A program made the translations under genes and the position numbers. A DNA stretch of 64,000 nt from Dictyophora rubrovolvata. Taxonomy: Eukaryota > Basidiomycota > Agaricomycetes > Phallales > Phallaceae. Positions 54,428-64,000 of this stretch are shown one piece after another; within the stretch, counting starts at the first letter, position 1, and each line of letters starts with the position of its first letter. The stretch is taken from NCBI GenBank assembly GCA_029959195.1, contig CP114123.1, forward strand, positions 310,001 to 374,000. The letters are read 5' to 3'. The notes beneath the pieces are model-generated. The model was not told where the DNA came from. It made no database searches and was given only the letters and a program-made list of their open reading frames with translations.

Positions 54428-54960
54428 GAGCTTAGTTGCACAGACACTTACTTTTTTAACAACTTTTATTCCAGTAAGTTGAGTATATTGCTATCTACAA
54501 GCTCGGATTGCTTTCATTTTTCAATGACTTGAAGGTAGGAAGGTAACATACTATCCCAGTGCTCATTGGAAACAATATAAAGTTAAGGAATTAAGGACTT
54601 GTAACATATTGGCCAATGCAACAAACTTCTTCATACTTCTGTCATATATTGGTACTCAAGGTCTGTGCTAATACATTTTGTCAAATTTGTCCCGGGCACA
54701 TTCACATAATCATTATCTCAGATTTATTGGTTGCTCGAGCATATGTTTTATGTGGAGGAGGCAAAATCCCTGCCATGGCTTTAGCTTTTGGTTTTCCTCA
54801 GGCTTGATACTTCAGGTGTATCATAAGAGACTCGAATTTTCGAATTATATGTGGCTGAAATTACCCTACTTTAAATTCTCATTTAGAGAAGATAGCATTC
54901 CCTGGATGTCTTACAAGGTCGGATTCGATCTTATTTCTTGTTTCCTATGTCGCAAAATCT
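54428..54960. other. Intergenic stretch left of the Plavaka element
   Basis: No gene supported. The exact left end of the Plavaka element was not fixed and could begin within the last part of this stretch. Confidence 0.4.
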
Positions 54961-55271
54961 GAGAGTGCCAGATCAGGCAAGGGTCCAATCTGACCGAGCC
55001 TGAGGGTCTTGATGGCGACTGACCGACTGGAGTGAAAACCTGCTGGCCACTGATGGACCCCAGTCAAACCTTGCCGATGACTGATAGACTGAGTGAAGTC
55101 CAGCTGGCAACTGAGGGACTCCAGTCAAACCTTGCCAGCAACTGATGGACAATTCCTACGGGTGATGACGGAAAGAATCTCTTTAAGGCTGAGGGACGGG
55201 AACCTTCATTTGAAACTTAGGAAACTGTTTATTAATTTAGCTGAATATACATAAAGATCCATGTTAGAAAA

Positions 55272-58200
55272 TTATATATCTGTTTGGTGCAGCTGTTGGT
55301 TGAGAAAAAATCGCAAAAACGCATCTGAGTCAACCATGTCATTGAGATAAAATAACATTCCGGTCTTCTCAAATGTCGGGATCATATGGCAGGCCCAAAT
55401 GAGATATTTCACGAAGACGAACTCAGCTTTTTTTGACTCTTTAAAAACCTGGCAACCCTCCCAAATCGTTTTTGCTTTCCATGTAGATGGCTCCAAGTGT
55501 GTTACCAATGCAATGTCATGGCAATTCCTACTGCGACTTTTGAATGTAAATAAAGCATGGATTCGACCAAATGATATAGGTGCGGTGTTGATCACTACAC
55601 AATCATATTGGGGTTGGCCGAAAAATTCTCGATTACACCGAAGGATGTCTTGGTGCTCCTGCCAGTTCTCTAAAGAGCAATACTGAAGATACAAACATTG
55701 ATATGGTTTGAGCTATTGACAGAATGTTATCAGTATGCCCTCTCCGAGCCGAAAAAAACATGCCTTCAACAAGTGGGATGGCCGTTCTATGTCAGGTAAA
55801 AATTCGGCCAAAAACTCCCTCAGTCACATTTCAAAGTGATTGAAAGGGTGGTTCCCAAGCTCGTTTGACTCCCACTCCTCTGCAGACACTGTAGCTAATG
55901 GGGACCCTAGTCTCCAATAGCCATGTTCCGCCACTACTGGTGGTAGTTTGTCTCTGTCATTTTCAGCCTCTTCCTCGGCAGCCATCTGTTTTGCCTTGTC
56001 ATGTTCACTCACAGCGAGTGTTATACGTGCTATCGCTTCTTGATTCTCGTCGATTCAGATCATCTGGCATCATTAAATGAATGTTTGGTATAATTTGACA
56101 TGGGAAGCGGTTCCATACCTGTAAGTCCGTATTCCGGAAATTTGTCTGATTGTAAACTTGCTGGACTTCCTGCTGAAAGCCTTCGCCTGGCCGTGTAGTG
56201 TAGTTATCTGTGGATCCCTTCATTTGCAAATCAAAGGAAAGATGAATCAGGGAATGGTGCTTGAGATACGCATAATTTTTGCCATAAAGTTGGGTCAATT
56301 TCTGATGTGCATTTAATTGACAGGAGATGGCATAGACATTATTCAACACTTACTGCACAGTATTTTTCATACTTAGGGAGACACTCCTTCAAATACACTA
56401 TATGTTCTTCAGAGACCGGGCGGAGGACAGCAATACTACGGATAATGGCCAAGGTGCGAAAACAATGTACCACTGGCGATTTTGCAGGAAGTATATTCAC
56501 TATGCAAAAGACAATAGACTAAACATAATTAGTGGCTGATATTGTATAATAATTAGAGAACATGTACCTTTAATATATCGCGATAGCTGTTGCTGTCCGC
56601 AAAATCTACGCCAGTGACATTATTGAAATGTTTGAGTGTGGGCCATCTCGGGATCTCCCGCATGCTGAGGATGTTGAGTTTAACATGTTTGCATTTGCAA
56701 AATGGGGGCCGGCAACTTACTTGAGAGAGAGCTGTTTGTTTTCTTGTGTATTTAAGATATGATCTGTCAGCAAGACCCATTGGTGTTTTCCCCATTCGCC
56801 AGAGTCCATTGCGTGCAACATATCATAGGAGTATGCAAAGTATGGATCAGAATGTGCAATACTCCAAAAAGCATTCTAAATATATATTTACATGAATGTA
56901 ATTGAAAAGAGTACAAATAAATACCTTAATCAGATGTAACCCTGAGTCTCGTAGCAGCTTTTCAGCTGCCATTGCTGGCAAGGTCAAAGCTTCTTCAAAT
57001 ACTGCTTTCATGTTGTCCTGAGTGCGAAGTGTCAGTAACGTGGTTAGATCAGTAAGAGAGTGGTGATAGGCTAAGCAATGTGGACACGGATGGTTGGCTT
57101 GGGTGCCCCAAGTGCCACATATACAGCATCCCTCTTCCATATCAACAGCTTGAATAAATATTCCTGTGTGTAAAACTCGTGTCAGTTCATCCCCACATAT
57201 CACAGCCTCTCCATGATGGGAGCACCGGCGAATCGTGCGGAAGATGACACGGTGTATTTTGTGGTAAACTTCTCTTTTGAACCTGGCCAACTCCACAGAG
57301 GTCAGAGAATCATCTTCTTCTTCAGCTGAAATGTTGGGTTCTCCCACCTAGAAAGATATCAAATTCATTGGGTTCTGCAAACAGCCCAATTGTCACTTAC
57401 TATAGGCATGTAACCGATCAGGATTCCTCCACCATTCCCAGAGCCGTTTCGGATTGGGCTTGGGAGGAAGCCAGGCTGCAAAATGATGGGATGTTTGGTC
57501 ACTGTCTTAGCGACACTACTTTTGTCCAGCCACAAGTGCAATGGAAGAAAACAGTGTGGTATGTCATCCTCTTTGGGCAGCAAGTCCTACATGCATCCTG
57601 AATGAGTGTTATTAAAACCAACCATGAACACTTATTTACCTGTATTTCCCACTAGCGTTCACCTGTGTTAAGTTCATCATATATTCTGGTTATACGACTA
57701 CCAGAATAGAGCCACTTTTGCTCCGGATATCAAGTGATTGACTCTGCCAGCGTTGGATCAGCAACAATGTCCAAAATACATTGCCACGGATCACGATATT
57801 GAAATGTGAAGGTATAATCCTTCCCCTTGAAGTTATGAACGACTTTTTCTTCCTGGAACTTTCACGTTTTCCATCAGGATTGAAAACATGCATAGCAAAT
57901 ATGTACTTACTTGCACACCAAATTTCCGGGCTGCTGACAATGATGACTGATAATCTTTGTAATTTTTGATGGTCAAGTCTGTCGTATGTGCCCACTGACC
58001 ATTGAATCCCTCTAAAACCGTTTCAATGGTTTCTCGGTCGAGGGCTTTGGAAACGGCAAGCCGAGAAAACTCGAAATCTGCGTGTGTGCGAAATGGGGCC
58101 CAAGGTTGGCTATCGGGTATACCAACAGTGGGCCGGGTTTGAGACAGTTGGGGTGATGATTGGTGGTCCAAGGCAATGTCAAATGGACTTCGCTCGCTGT

Positions 58201-58615
58201 GTGGATGTGGAATGACCCATATGAACTCTTGTGGGCCATGACTGCCCTCTGGAATGGGATGGTTGTCTCCTGGATCTTCTTCTTCAGATTCCAAATCATC
58301 GGAATCTGACCACACATTCAGAGGGTTGATAAATAAGAGATTAGTGTATGAAATACCTTCAAGGGGGCCAGGAGTGGGTTCAGGGGTAGGAACTGGCATG
58401 TGGGATATATCGCGATTCAAATATGTCATGGAATGGTTGGGGATATTTGGTTGGGTTTGGTATTGAGGCACCAGTTGGTGCCCATCTATGTTCTGACATT
58501 GACAGCTTTGTATGTGTCTGTCAATACGACATTTGTTCACAACCGAATGACACAAGGCACACCACGCTTCGTCATTTTGCAATCGGGGGCGGCGGTGTTT
58601 ATCAGTTGGCATCAA
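55272..58615 (-). pseudogene. Plavaka transposase, multi-exon, at least one in-frame stop
   Basis: Cut-and-paste transposase of the Plavaka family. MMPTDKHRRPRLQNDEAW and CALCHSVVNKCRIDRHIQSC form an N-terminal zinc-finger-like start. QPWAPFRTHADFEFSRLAV follows, then an intron and FQEEKVVHNFKGKDYTF with RDPWQCILDIVADPTLAES, where a TGA replaces the Trp before YPEQK. Next come HCFLPLHLWLDKSSVAKTV, IILQPGFLPSPIRNGSGNGG, FKREVYHKIHRVIFRTIRR, CCICGTWGTQANHPCPHC (zinc-binding cluster), REIPRWPTLKHFNNVTGVDF, NYAYLKHHSLIHLSFDLQ, TTRPGEGFQQEVQQVY, EHGYWRLGSP, YLQYCSLENWQEHQDILRC and MLFYLNDMVDSDAFLRFF near the C-terminus. The order agrees with intact family members. Introns of about 50 bp separate the pieces. 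Confidence 0.8.
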
Positions 58616-59134
58616 GGGAGATATAAGGATGAATGTGCTTCAGTTTGAGCCTGTCAATGTGGGTTAGGAATGATATTGACACAAGACATGAACATTGAAC
58701 TTTGAGTATGAGAGGTGGGCCGGTAAGCACCAAACACTAATTATGTAAACGTTACTTCATGTCAAATACCTTAGCCATGAGCTAAGTCAAGTGTCGTTCG
58801 TGTTCATATTTGTCAACTGCAGCTGCTTACCTATTCAACCCTCGATCACAGGTCTACAGTGGATCTAAACCTCTTGGAGCTCCATCTTAGCTTGAGATCT
58901 GTGCCTCTACCCACAAACTAGTCGGTTACTCACCATTCAACGCCACCGGAAACTGACCAGTCTCCATCTTTAAAGGCTCAATCATACAAGAAAATTTTCC
59001 AATGATAACACTCTGTTGTCATGACATCTTATGTCATGACAAAACACAGTACTTATACTCACCTCTACACCACATTCTGGATATTTTCGACACCTGCTAT
59101 CTATCCACAATCCAGTGTTCACCAGCCGCTCACA

Positions 59135-60943
59135 ATGTCCACACCAGAATCTGACAGCTCTTCTGAAGAATCAGATCCTATGTCTGATGTATCATTGGAA
59201 ACATACAAACGTGTAAGTCTAAGTTTACTTAACTACTCACACATATCCAATGTATCGTTTCAGATGCTCAGGAAGAAAGAAGCTAGGATCAATCAATTAG
59301 TGATCCAGCTAGCAAGTAAAGAGAAGCAAATCGCAGCAGTGAATAACATTCGACCCTCAACTAATATGCAATCGAGCACTGGTGGGGCCAGCTGGACGAG
59401 AAAGGCAAAACATATATACATCCTTGATCCTGCTCTCCGCACAGCCATCCAAGCCCTTTCCCGAGAAATGACCTACATGAATTTCTTCTGGATTCACCCA
59501 TCTGATGAAAAAATTTTTAATATTGAAAAGGACCTGTTGTACAGCCCCCAAAGCCGATACAAGTCAGAGGAAATGCAGCAGCAGGGGTTACTGCATGACT
59601 TACTGGCAGGAATGCCTGAAAAATGCTATGGTGCAATGGGTACTGAGACATTCACGAAGTAGGTAAGTCGCAAATTGCATGTGATACATCTGTTAAATAT
59701 GTGTCTTTCAGTTTTTGCACAAGATGATGCAGCAAAGGTCGAATGCGTGCAGTCGACTGCACCAAGCTGGCCCATTGATTTTGGGCTGTTCCCACGACGT
59801 GTTCAACGACCCAGAGTGCCGTTATGAAGTCTTTAAGACATTGATTGGTTTTCATGGGAAGAAGGACGGGAAGGACGTGTATCAGGCTATGGCCCCCATA
59901 TTATATTCTGATGACCCAAACCAGGCAGACAAAAGATGGACAGTTTTCCGTCATCCTATTTTAATGAAGGTAAGTACTAGGTCATTGCTGTGGTAAACGC
60001 TTCAGAGCTTACATCAAATACAGACATATTCCGCATTGGTAAGAGGCACCAGCTCTATCAAAGCCCTCCCAGAAGGACAAGTGACCAAGAAGGAGATGCA
60101 TACGACTCTGGAGTCTCAGTGGCACCTTGGACAAATTACCACTGGGGCGATTGCTATGGCAGCAATACTCATATGTCAATTTCACTCTCAAATATAACGA
60201 ACCTGATTAAATATCACCAGGCTCGCTTCATTGCATTGGCAGATGATACACTACTCCCGCATGGTTCAGAAACTGGGATCAACTATCAAAAAGACTATGA
60301 GAGTTACTTCGAATACATTCACACTGGCTTGCACAGTAACAGGGCTTCCACCATCAATCTGTTCAAGACATGGAACGATGTATTCTATCCAAGTACCATA
60401 CATCACACGATCGACTCCACATCCTCTGAACTCTATGACGAGACCTTTGCTGCAGCCATGAGAGACCTGTGGGATGAGGAAGGTGATCCTGTCGAGTGTG
60501 ACCCCAATCGTGCTCCAGAGACTCCAATGGAACCCCAACCAGCTAACCATACAGTGGATGCGCCAACGGATGCACCAATGGAACCCCAACCAGACAACCG
60601 TGCAGCGGATGCGCCAACGGGACCTGAACCAGCAACCCATGTACTAGCCACACCAACTGAACACGAACCAGCAAACAGAATCCCTGCTGCTGATGGTGCT
60701 GAGGATGAAGGTACTTGTCCCACACCATCAGATAGAACTCAACAGCCAAACCCTGTGCTAACACGCATTGCATCACACAACACCCCTAATCGTTTTGCAT
60801 CACACAACGCCCTTAATCATTTTGCCTCCCATCCGGCTCAATTCGCATCCCCTAATATGCCCACAGAATCTCCATTCCCGAATGTATCCCCTCATTTGGC
60901 AAGGTCCGCTCCCGGTCCCAATGCGGAATGTGGACTTTCTGCA
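59135..60943 (+). pseudogene. Plavaka accessory ORF (coiled-coil protein with repeat-rich tail), partly broken
   Basis: MSTPESDSSSEESDPMSDVS, then across an intron MLRKKEARINQLVIQLASKE, a coiled coil. Next come MTYMNFFWIHPSDEKIFNIE and LLHDLLAGMPEKCYGAM, a TAG just before a GTAAGT donor (about 59660), FLHKMMQQRSNACSRLHQAG, FKTLIGFHGKKDGKDVYQAM, ITTGAIAMAAILICQFHSQ, and after a frame change ARFIALADDTLLPHGSETG with INYQKDYESYFEYIHTGL. This resembles the second gene that accompanies agaric transposons, whose biochemical role is unknown. The tail holds Pro/Ala-rich repeats (PMEPQPDNRAADAPTGPEP and similar) and a run of ASHN..N.FASHN units. Two apparent breaks. Confidence 0.6.
60520..60860 (+). 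repeat. Short tandem repeats within the accessory ORF
   Basis: Two kinds of in-frame unit: about 45-48 bp units coding MEPQP.N...DAPT and, further on, about 27-30 bp units coding SHN..NRFA/NHFA. All keep the reading frame. Confidence 0.6.
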
Positions 60944-61304
60944 TGACCTATGGTATCCGTCGTTGATTACTTTCAAACCATTAAGCTAACAGGTGCTGAA
61001 TTCACACAGCGCGATATATTTGGCACTGTACCCTCATCTCCTTTGACAGAAATCAGCAACGTGGCACATTCTCCATGTCAAGAATTCTGTGTCAGTCAGC
61101 ACCAAGCCCTGAGGACCAAAAGAACCAAAGTCAGCAAAAAGCGCAAGGTTGTTCAAAGCGACAATGACCATGACGAAAACCACCCTCCGGAGCCTAGCCA
61201 AAAAGTTTGCCACAGTGTCCGGGTCAGGAAAAGCTGAGTCTTTTGGAAATGAGACAATATATTCACACATAGTTATTAAATGGCAATGACAAGTAAAGTC
61301 TTAA

Positions 61305-61928
61305 TTAGAACTTTTCTAATACATCCGCCACTCTATTGAAACCATTTGTGCAAACCTGAAACAACCCACGCAACTCGACCACAGTTGCCCATTGCTTCAT
61401 CCTAATGACATCGGTAACAGCCTTTGAAGCCTGCAACACCTCGAGGATTGCTTTCTGTGAAGCCTGCATATCCTCCATAATGCTCCTGACTGCCCAAATC
61501 TCTTTAATCAAGTCTCCAAGTTCCGCATTGCCTCGATTATCTGAATCTTTGGATTCCCGCACTGGAGGAAACTCTGAGTCGGCCGACGGAGAACGTTTTC
61601 GCTTCAGCTGAGGCTAGGGGAGATCAGGAAACAAAAATGACCATAGTATACCCAATTACTTACAGTCGGAAGACGGGGAAGCTTGTCCATCTCCTGCTGA
61701 TCATATTCCGGGTCAGGTTCTGTTTCTGACCCATCATCATAAGGTCCAGCAGTCGACTTGCTTTGCTTTGGCTCAGGCTAGAGGGGATCACAAATGTTTA
61801 ATTTTGGAAATTAAGAGATATATGTGATCACTCACAGACGGCAGTGTCAGAAGCTTCTCCAGCAAGAGCTTCTCATATTCTGAGTCAGGTTCAGTTTCTG
61901 ACCCAGAAAACACATATTTGCGGGACAT
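61305..61928 (-). CDS. Plavaka accessory small protein with a duplicated exon
   Basis: Three exons (61928-61836, 61777-61664, 61613-61305) sum to 516 nt, 171 aa, all in phase 0. Exon 1 encodes MSRKYVFSGSETEPDSEYEK and LLLEKLLTLPS; exon 2 encodes PEPKQSKSTAGPYDD and GSETEPDPEYDQQEMDKLPR. The shared GSETEPD.EY...KL..LP and the similar intron sequences show that an exon with its intron was duplicated (period about 165 bp). Exon 3 gives a basic KRKRSPS patch, a possible nuclear signal, and a helical C-terminus (IKEIWAVRSIMEDMQASQKA). No known domain. It reads intact. Confidence 0.6.
61613..61928. repeat. Exon-plus-intron tandem duplication
   Basis: On the plus strand GGCTAGGGGAGATCA near 61612 and GGCTAGAGGGGATCA near 61776 start the two copies. 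Each runs through an acceptor, an intron and an exon containing GGGTCAGGTTCTGTTTCTGA or GAGTCAGGTTCAGTTTCTGA. Confidence 0.7.
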
Positions 61929-62721
61929 GAAGACAAGAAAGTGAGAAGAACAAATGGCCAACCATGGCTGGATTGGTTTCCATCACCACAATGTTGCATT
62001 CCAGTGGTGCAGGGATAACTCCAGAAGCGACAAAATTATGTAAGTTATTTTGCATCATATATAAGACCATGGGGACCAACTCACGGCCTCACATTTCTTT
62101 CCCCCCTTTCCACCACCTGCATCATATAGAACGCTAAAGTAAGTGTCCGAGTCTTGAATGTGACACCATGCTCACTCATATTTAGACGACATACTGCCAG
62201 CAACGTTTATAAAGTAAGCATTTTACGATGAATATGTCTTGTTGACCCAGCACACTCACTTGTTTTTGTAAGATTAGGTCCCGCCGGCATTATATTATCA
62301 GAATGAAGTAAGTGTTTTGCAACGAACTTATTTATTGGTTGGGTGCGACTCTGAAAAATTCCTCTCACAGATAACTGTGCAATAAGAAGTTATGTACATC
62401 TGGAATATATATTAAATATGATGAATAAAAAATTGCTACCTTGTTTTTACGGCTTAAGGGCACTTAAAATGACTGAATCAATAGCAGTATTTAAATCTGC
62501 CTAATCAACCTGAGTCCACCAGATTTACAGCATACGTGCCAGATTTGCAAAGTGCGTCCAGATCCTCACACACCTCCCAGATCACGCCAAATTTGCCTGA
62601 CTATCCCAAAGTTACCTGATCATGGTTGATCGTCTTGGACCTCCCTGACCTGACCGGCGTCGGGGCTACCTGATCAGGCTGGCCTCCTTCCGGATCTAAG
62701 TCTTCGGCCTGATCAGCCCAA

Positions 62722-62771
62722 TCAGGCTCGGTCAGGAAAACCCCCGAATACCCCTTCCTGACCGAGCCTGA
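62722..62771. repeat. Sub-terminal inverted repeat (hairpin) of the Plavaka element
   Basis: TCAGGCTCGGTCAGGAA and TTCCTGACCGAGCCTGA face each other across a spacer of about 16 bases (ACCCCCGAATACCCC-like), forming a potential stem of 17 bp. Confidence 0.75.
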
Positions 62772-62790
62772 AGGCCTGATCAGACGCGTG

Positions 62791-63258
62791 ATATGTGCAC
62801 AACAGGAGCGAACAGGAAGGAAAGGGAACCAAAGGATGAGTGTGAGTCAAGGAAAATAGTGTAGGATAGGAATTGTAAATGTAGAGAAAAAAAAAAATAA
62901 AGCTTATTTGCTCGAATTCAGACTGAGGGAAAAGCTGCGATACAAAACTGAGGAATTCGATGATATTTTTGGTCTTAAAACCGCGGATTTTATATACATG
63001 AGTAACTCAGTGTCTGAGTGAAAAACGGAACACTTGTGATCTAAATGTGAACAAAACGAGGTAAAACCATGTGGAAAAATGAATACATGGTCTGGGGATT
63101 GGAATTTAAGAGAAAGGAAAAGGGTTTCGCCGAGTGATTAAAATGTAAAATAGGGAGAAAACATGAAAATGGAATGTGAAACCAAGAAAAAAAACATGAC
63201 ACGGCCTTTATAATTGTCTTAGGGAACACAATGTCGGCGCATATAAGAGGGACGGGCT
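62791..63258. other. Intergenic stretch right of the Plavaka element
   Basis: Purine-rich, AT-rich sequence. No gene supported. Confidence 0.4.
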
Positions 63259-63399
63259 GTGCGAGTATTGGTTATTCCGGCTCGGGTAGTACTAAGCCCG
63301 AAGCGTCAATTTCTACGGTTTCTCCTTGTACGGCGTTTTCGCGCGCAACACGCGGATCCGGCACTGTTGGATTTTGCGACATATGCATTAAGAAATGAC

Positions 63400-64000
63400 T
63401 TACTTCTCAACTTTAGTTTCTCTGGTATGCCTTGTCCATTCGTTAAATTGGTTCCCAAAAAAATGAAAACTAATACATGTGTTAGCTGAAGCTGCCCGGG
63501 TTTTACTCAGCAATAACATCTGTCTTATTCTCACTGACCTCCTTATATTCAGCATTTGTATGTGGAAGGTTTGGGGAACATGGAAATTGAAACGTGAGGT
63601 GGGGATTCAAAGTGAGCATAGTCTTGCTTCCGTACTTATTAGCCAAAGTAAGTTTTGTCATATAATATCGATGAATCTCTGGACAAGTTTTGAAAGTGAA
63701 TATCAGGTGTCTTAAGATGGTGGTAAGCACTCAATTTCGTGCCGTGATAATTTCTCAAGCTATGGGTATTCAAGCTTTGTCATTGTGCTTTGCACCACAG
63801 GTGCAGTCTTAGAGGTGAGTTTGGTATAGCAAATTTAGTTTGTATTTCCAAGCTACAGCTGTCATTCTCTCCCCAGTCTCTAATTGCAGATGTAATTGTC
63901 TTTTATTGTCAATTGTTGTCACCTCATTTGGTTTAGTCTTCAGCCTTTTTTCTAGTCTTATCGTAAGGATTTACTGTTTTCGAAAATAAGTATGCAAGAC
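63400..64000 (+). CDS. Possible fragment of a fungal multi-pass membrane protein (DUF6533/6534-like), cut by window edge
   Basis: An exon reading LLSNNICLILTDLLIFSICM then WKVWGTWKLKREVGIQSEHS and LASVLISQ (about 63500-63645) is followed by a GTAAGT donor. A hydrophobic span ending in a W-x-T-x-G segment and a following L..L.LRD-like region is typical of these agaric membrane-protein families, whose function is unknown. Flanking exons were not resolved and the gene would continue past the edge. Low certainty. Confidence 0.3.

Larger units (their letters stand above)
54961..62790. mobile_element. Plavaka (CACTA-type) DNA transposon, about 7.8 kb
   Basis: A transposase gene (minus) and two accessory genes (plus and minus) lie between related ends. 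Inward from the left, CTGACCGAGCCTGA (54990-55003) occurs in a zone of repeated CTGACCGAC/CTGAT.GAC words. At the right end the same 14-mer is present as its complement at 62722-62735 and again in direct form at 62758-62771, in a zone rich in CTGATCAGGC words. These are taken as sub-terminal repeats. The outer boundaries and the short target duplication were not identified. Breaks in the transposase and in the plus-strand gene suggest the copy is no longer self-sufficient. Confidence 0.7.

Noticed and set aside
54961-58615. KDZ (Kyakuja-Dileera-Zisupton) transposase rather than Plavaka
   Set aside because: The CCICGTWGTQ...CPHC cysteine cluster first suggested KDZ, but PWAPFRTHADFE, HCFLPLHLWLDK and TTRPGEGFQQE fit the Plavaka family order.
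1-64000. CRISPR arrays, bacterial operons, riboswitches
   Set aside because: Intron-rich eukaryotic DNA; no regularly spaced direct repeats of the CRISPR type and no prokaryotic gene organisation seen.

Overview
The window looks like nuclear DNA of a mushroom-forming basidiomycete (Agaricomycete). Genes are split by short 48-65 bp introns with GT-AG ends. The recognisable proteins are of fungal and often agaric type: a KIN4-like kinase, a Sen54 tRNA-endonuclease subunit, a CPSF30/Yth1 homologue, a KHA1-type K+/H+ antiporter, a six-hairpin glycosidase, a lineage-specific BTB protein and a Plavaka (CACTA-type) DNA transposon. All names come from reading motifs by eye; no database search was run.

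Layout. 1-900: 5' part of an RNA-dependent RNA polymerase gene (minus), cut by the window edge. 1.46-2.43 kb: METTL7-like methyltransferase (minus). 2.6-8.5 kb: two direct copies of a dispersed repeat flank an adenylate-forming enzyme (minus). One copy is split by a 962-bp hAT-like non-autonomous element with an 8-bp target-site duplication. 8.8-25.1 kb is the housekeeping core: kinase (minus), CPSF30 (minus), a RING E3-like gene head-to-head with it (plus), Sen54 (plus), a frame-broken BTB gene (plus) and a sphingosine kinase (plus). 25.6-26.5 kb: an unrecognised membrane protein. 27.6-32.0 kb is essentially gene-free. 32.1-35.5 kb: KHA1-like antiporter. 36.1-37.6 kb: secreted glycosidase-like gene. 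40.0-41.6 kb: cysteine-rich single-pass membrane protein. 44.0-45.4 kb: monoglyceride-lipase-like gene.

45.4-49.5 kb is a direct tandem duplication (period about 2.17 kb). Each unit carries a three-exon gene for a small homeodomain-like protein, and the 3' ends of the two genes have diverged. 49.6-51.3 kb: Gfo/Idh/MocA oxidoreductase (minus), then a decayed inverted copy of the lipase.

52.7-62.8 kb is a mobile-element island: a 581-bp foldback element with tRNA-like arms and a 7-bp duplication, a hairpin-rich solo-LTR-like stretch, and a roughly 7.8-kb Plavaka element. The Plavaka element carries a transposase and two accessory genes, one with a duplicated exon. A fragment of a fungal multi-pass membrane protein may begin at the right edge.

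The genes form no single pathway. CPSF30, Sen54 and RdRP are RNA-processing functions that lie near one another but are not obviously coordinated, apart from the shared 205-bp promoter region of CPSF30 and the RING gene. The least explained coding material is the tandem homeodomain-like pair. I saw no convincing new multi-gene system.
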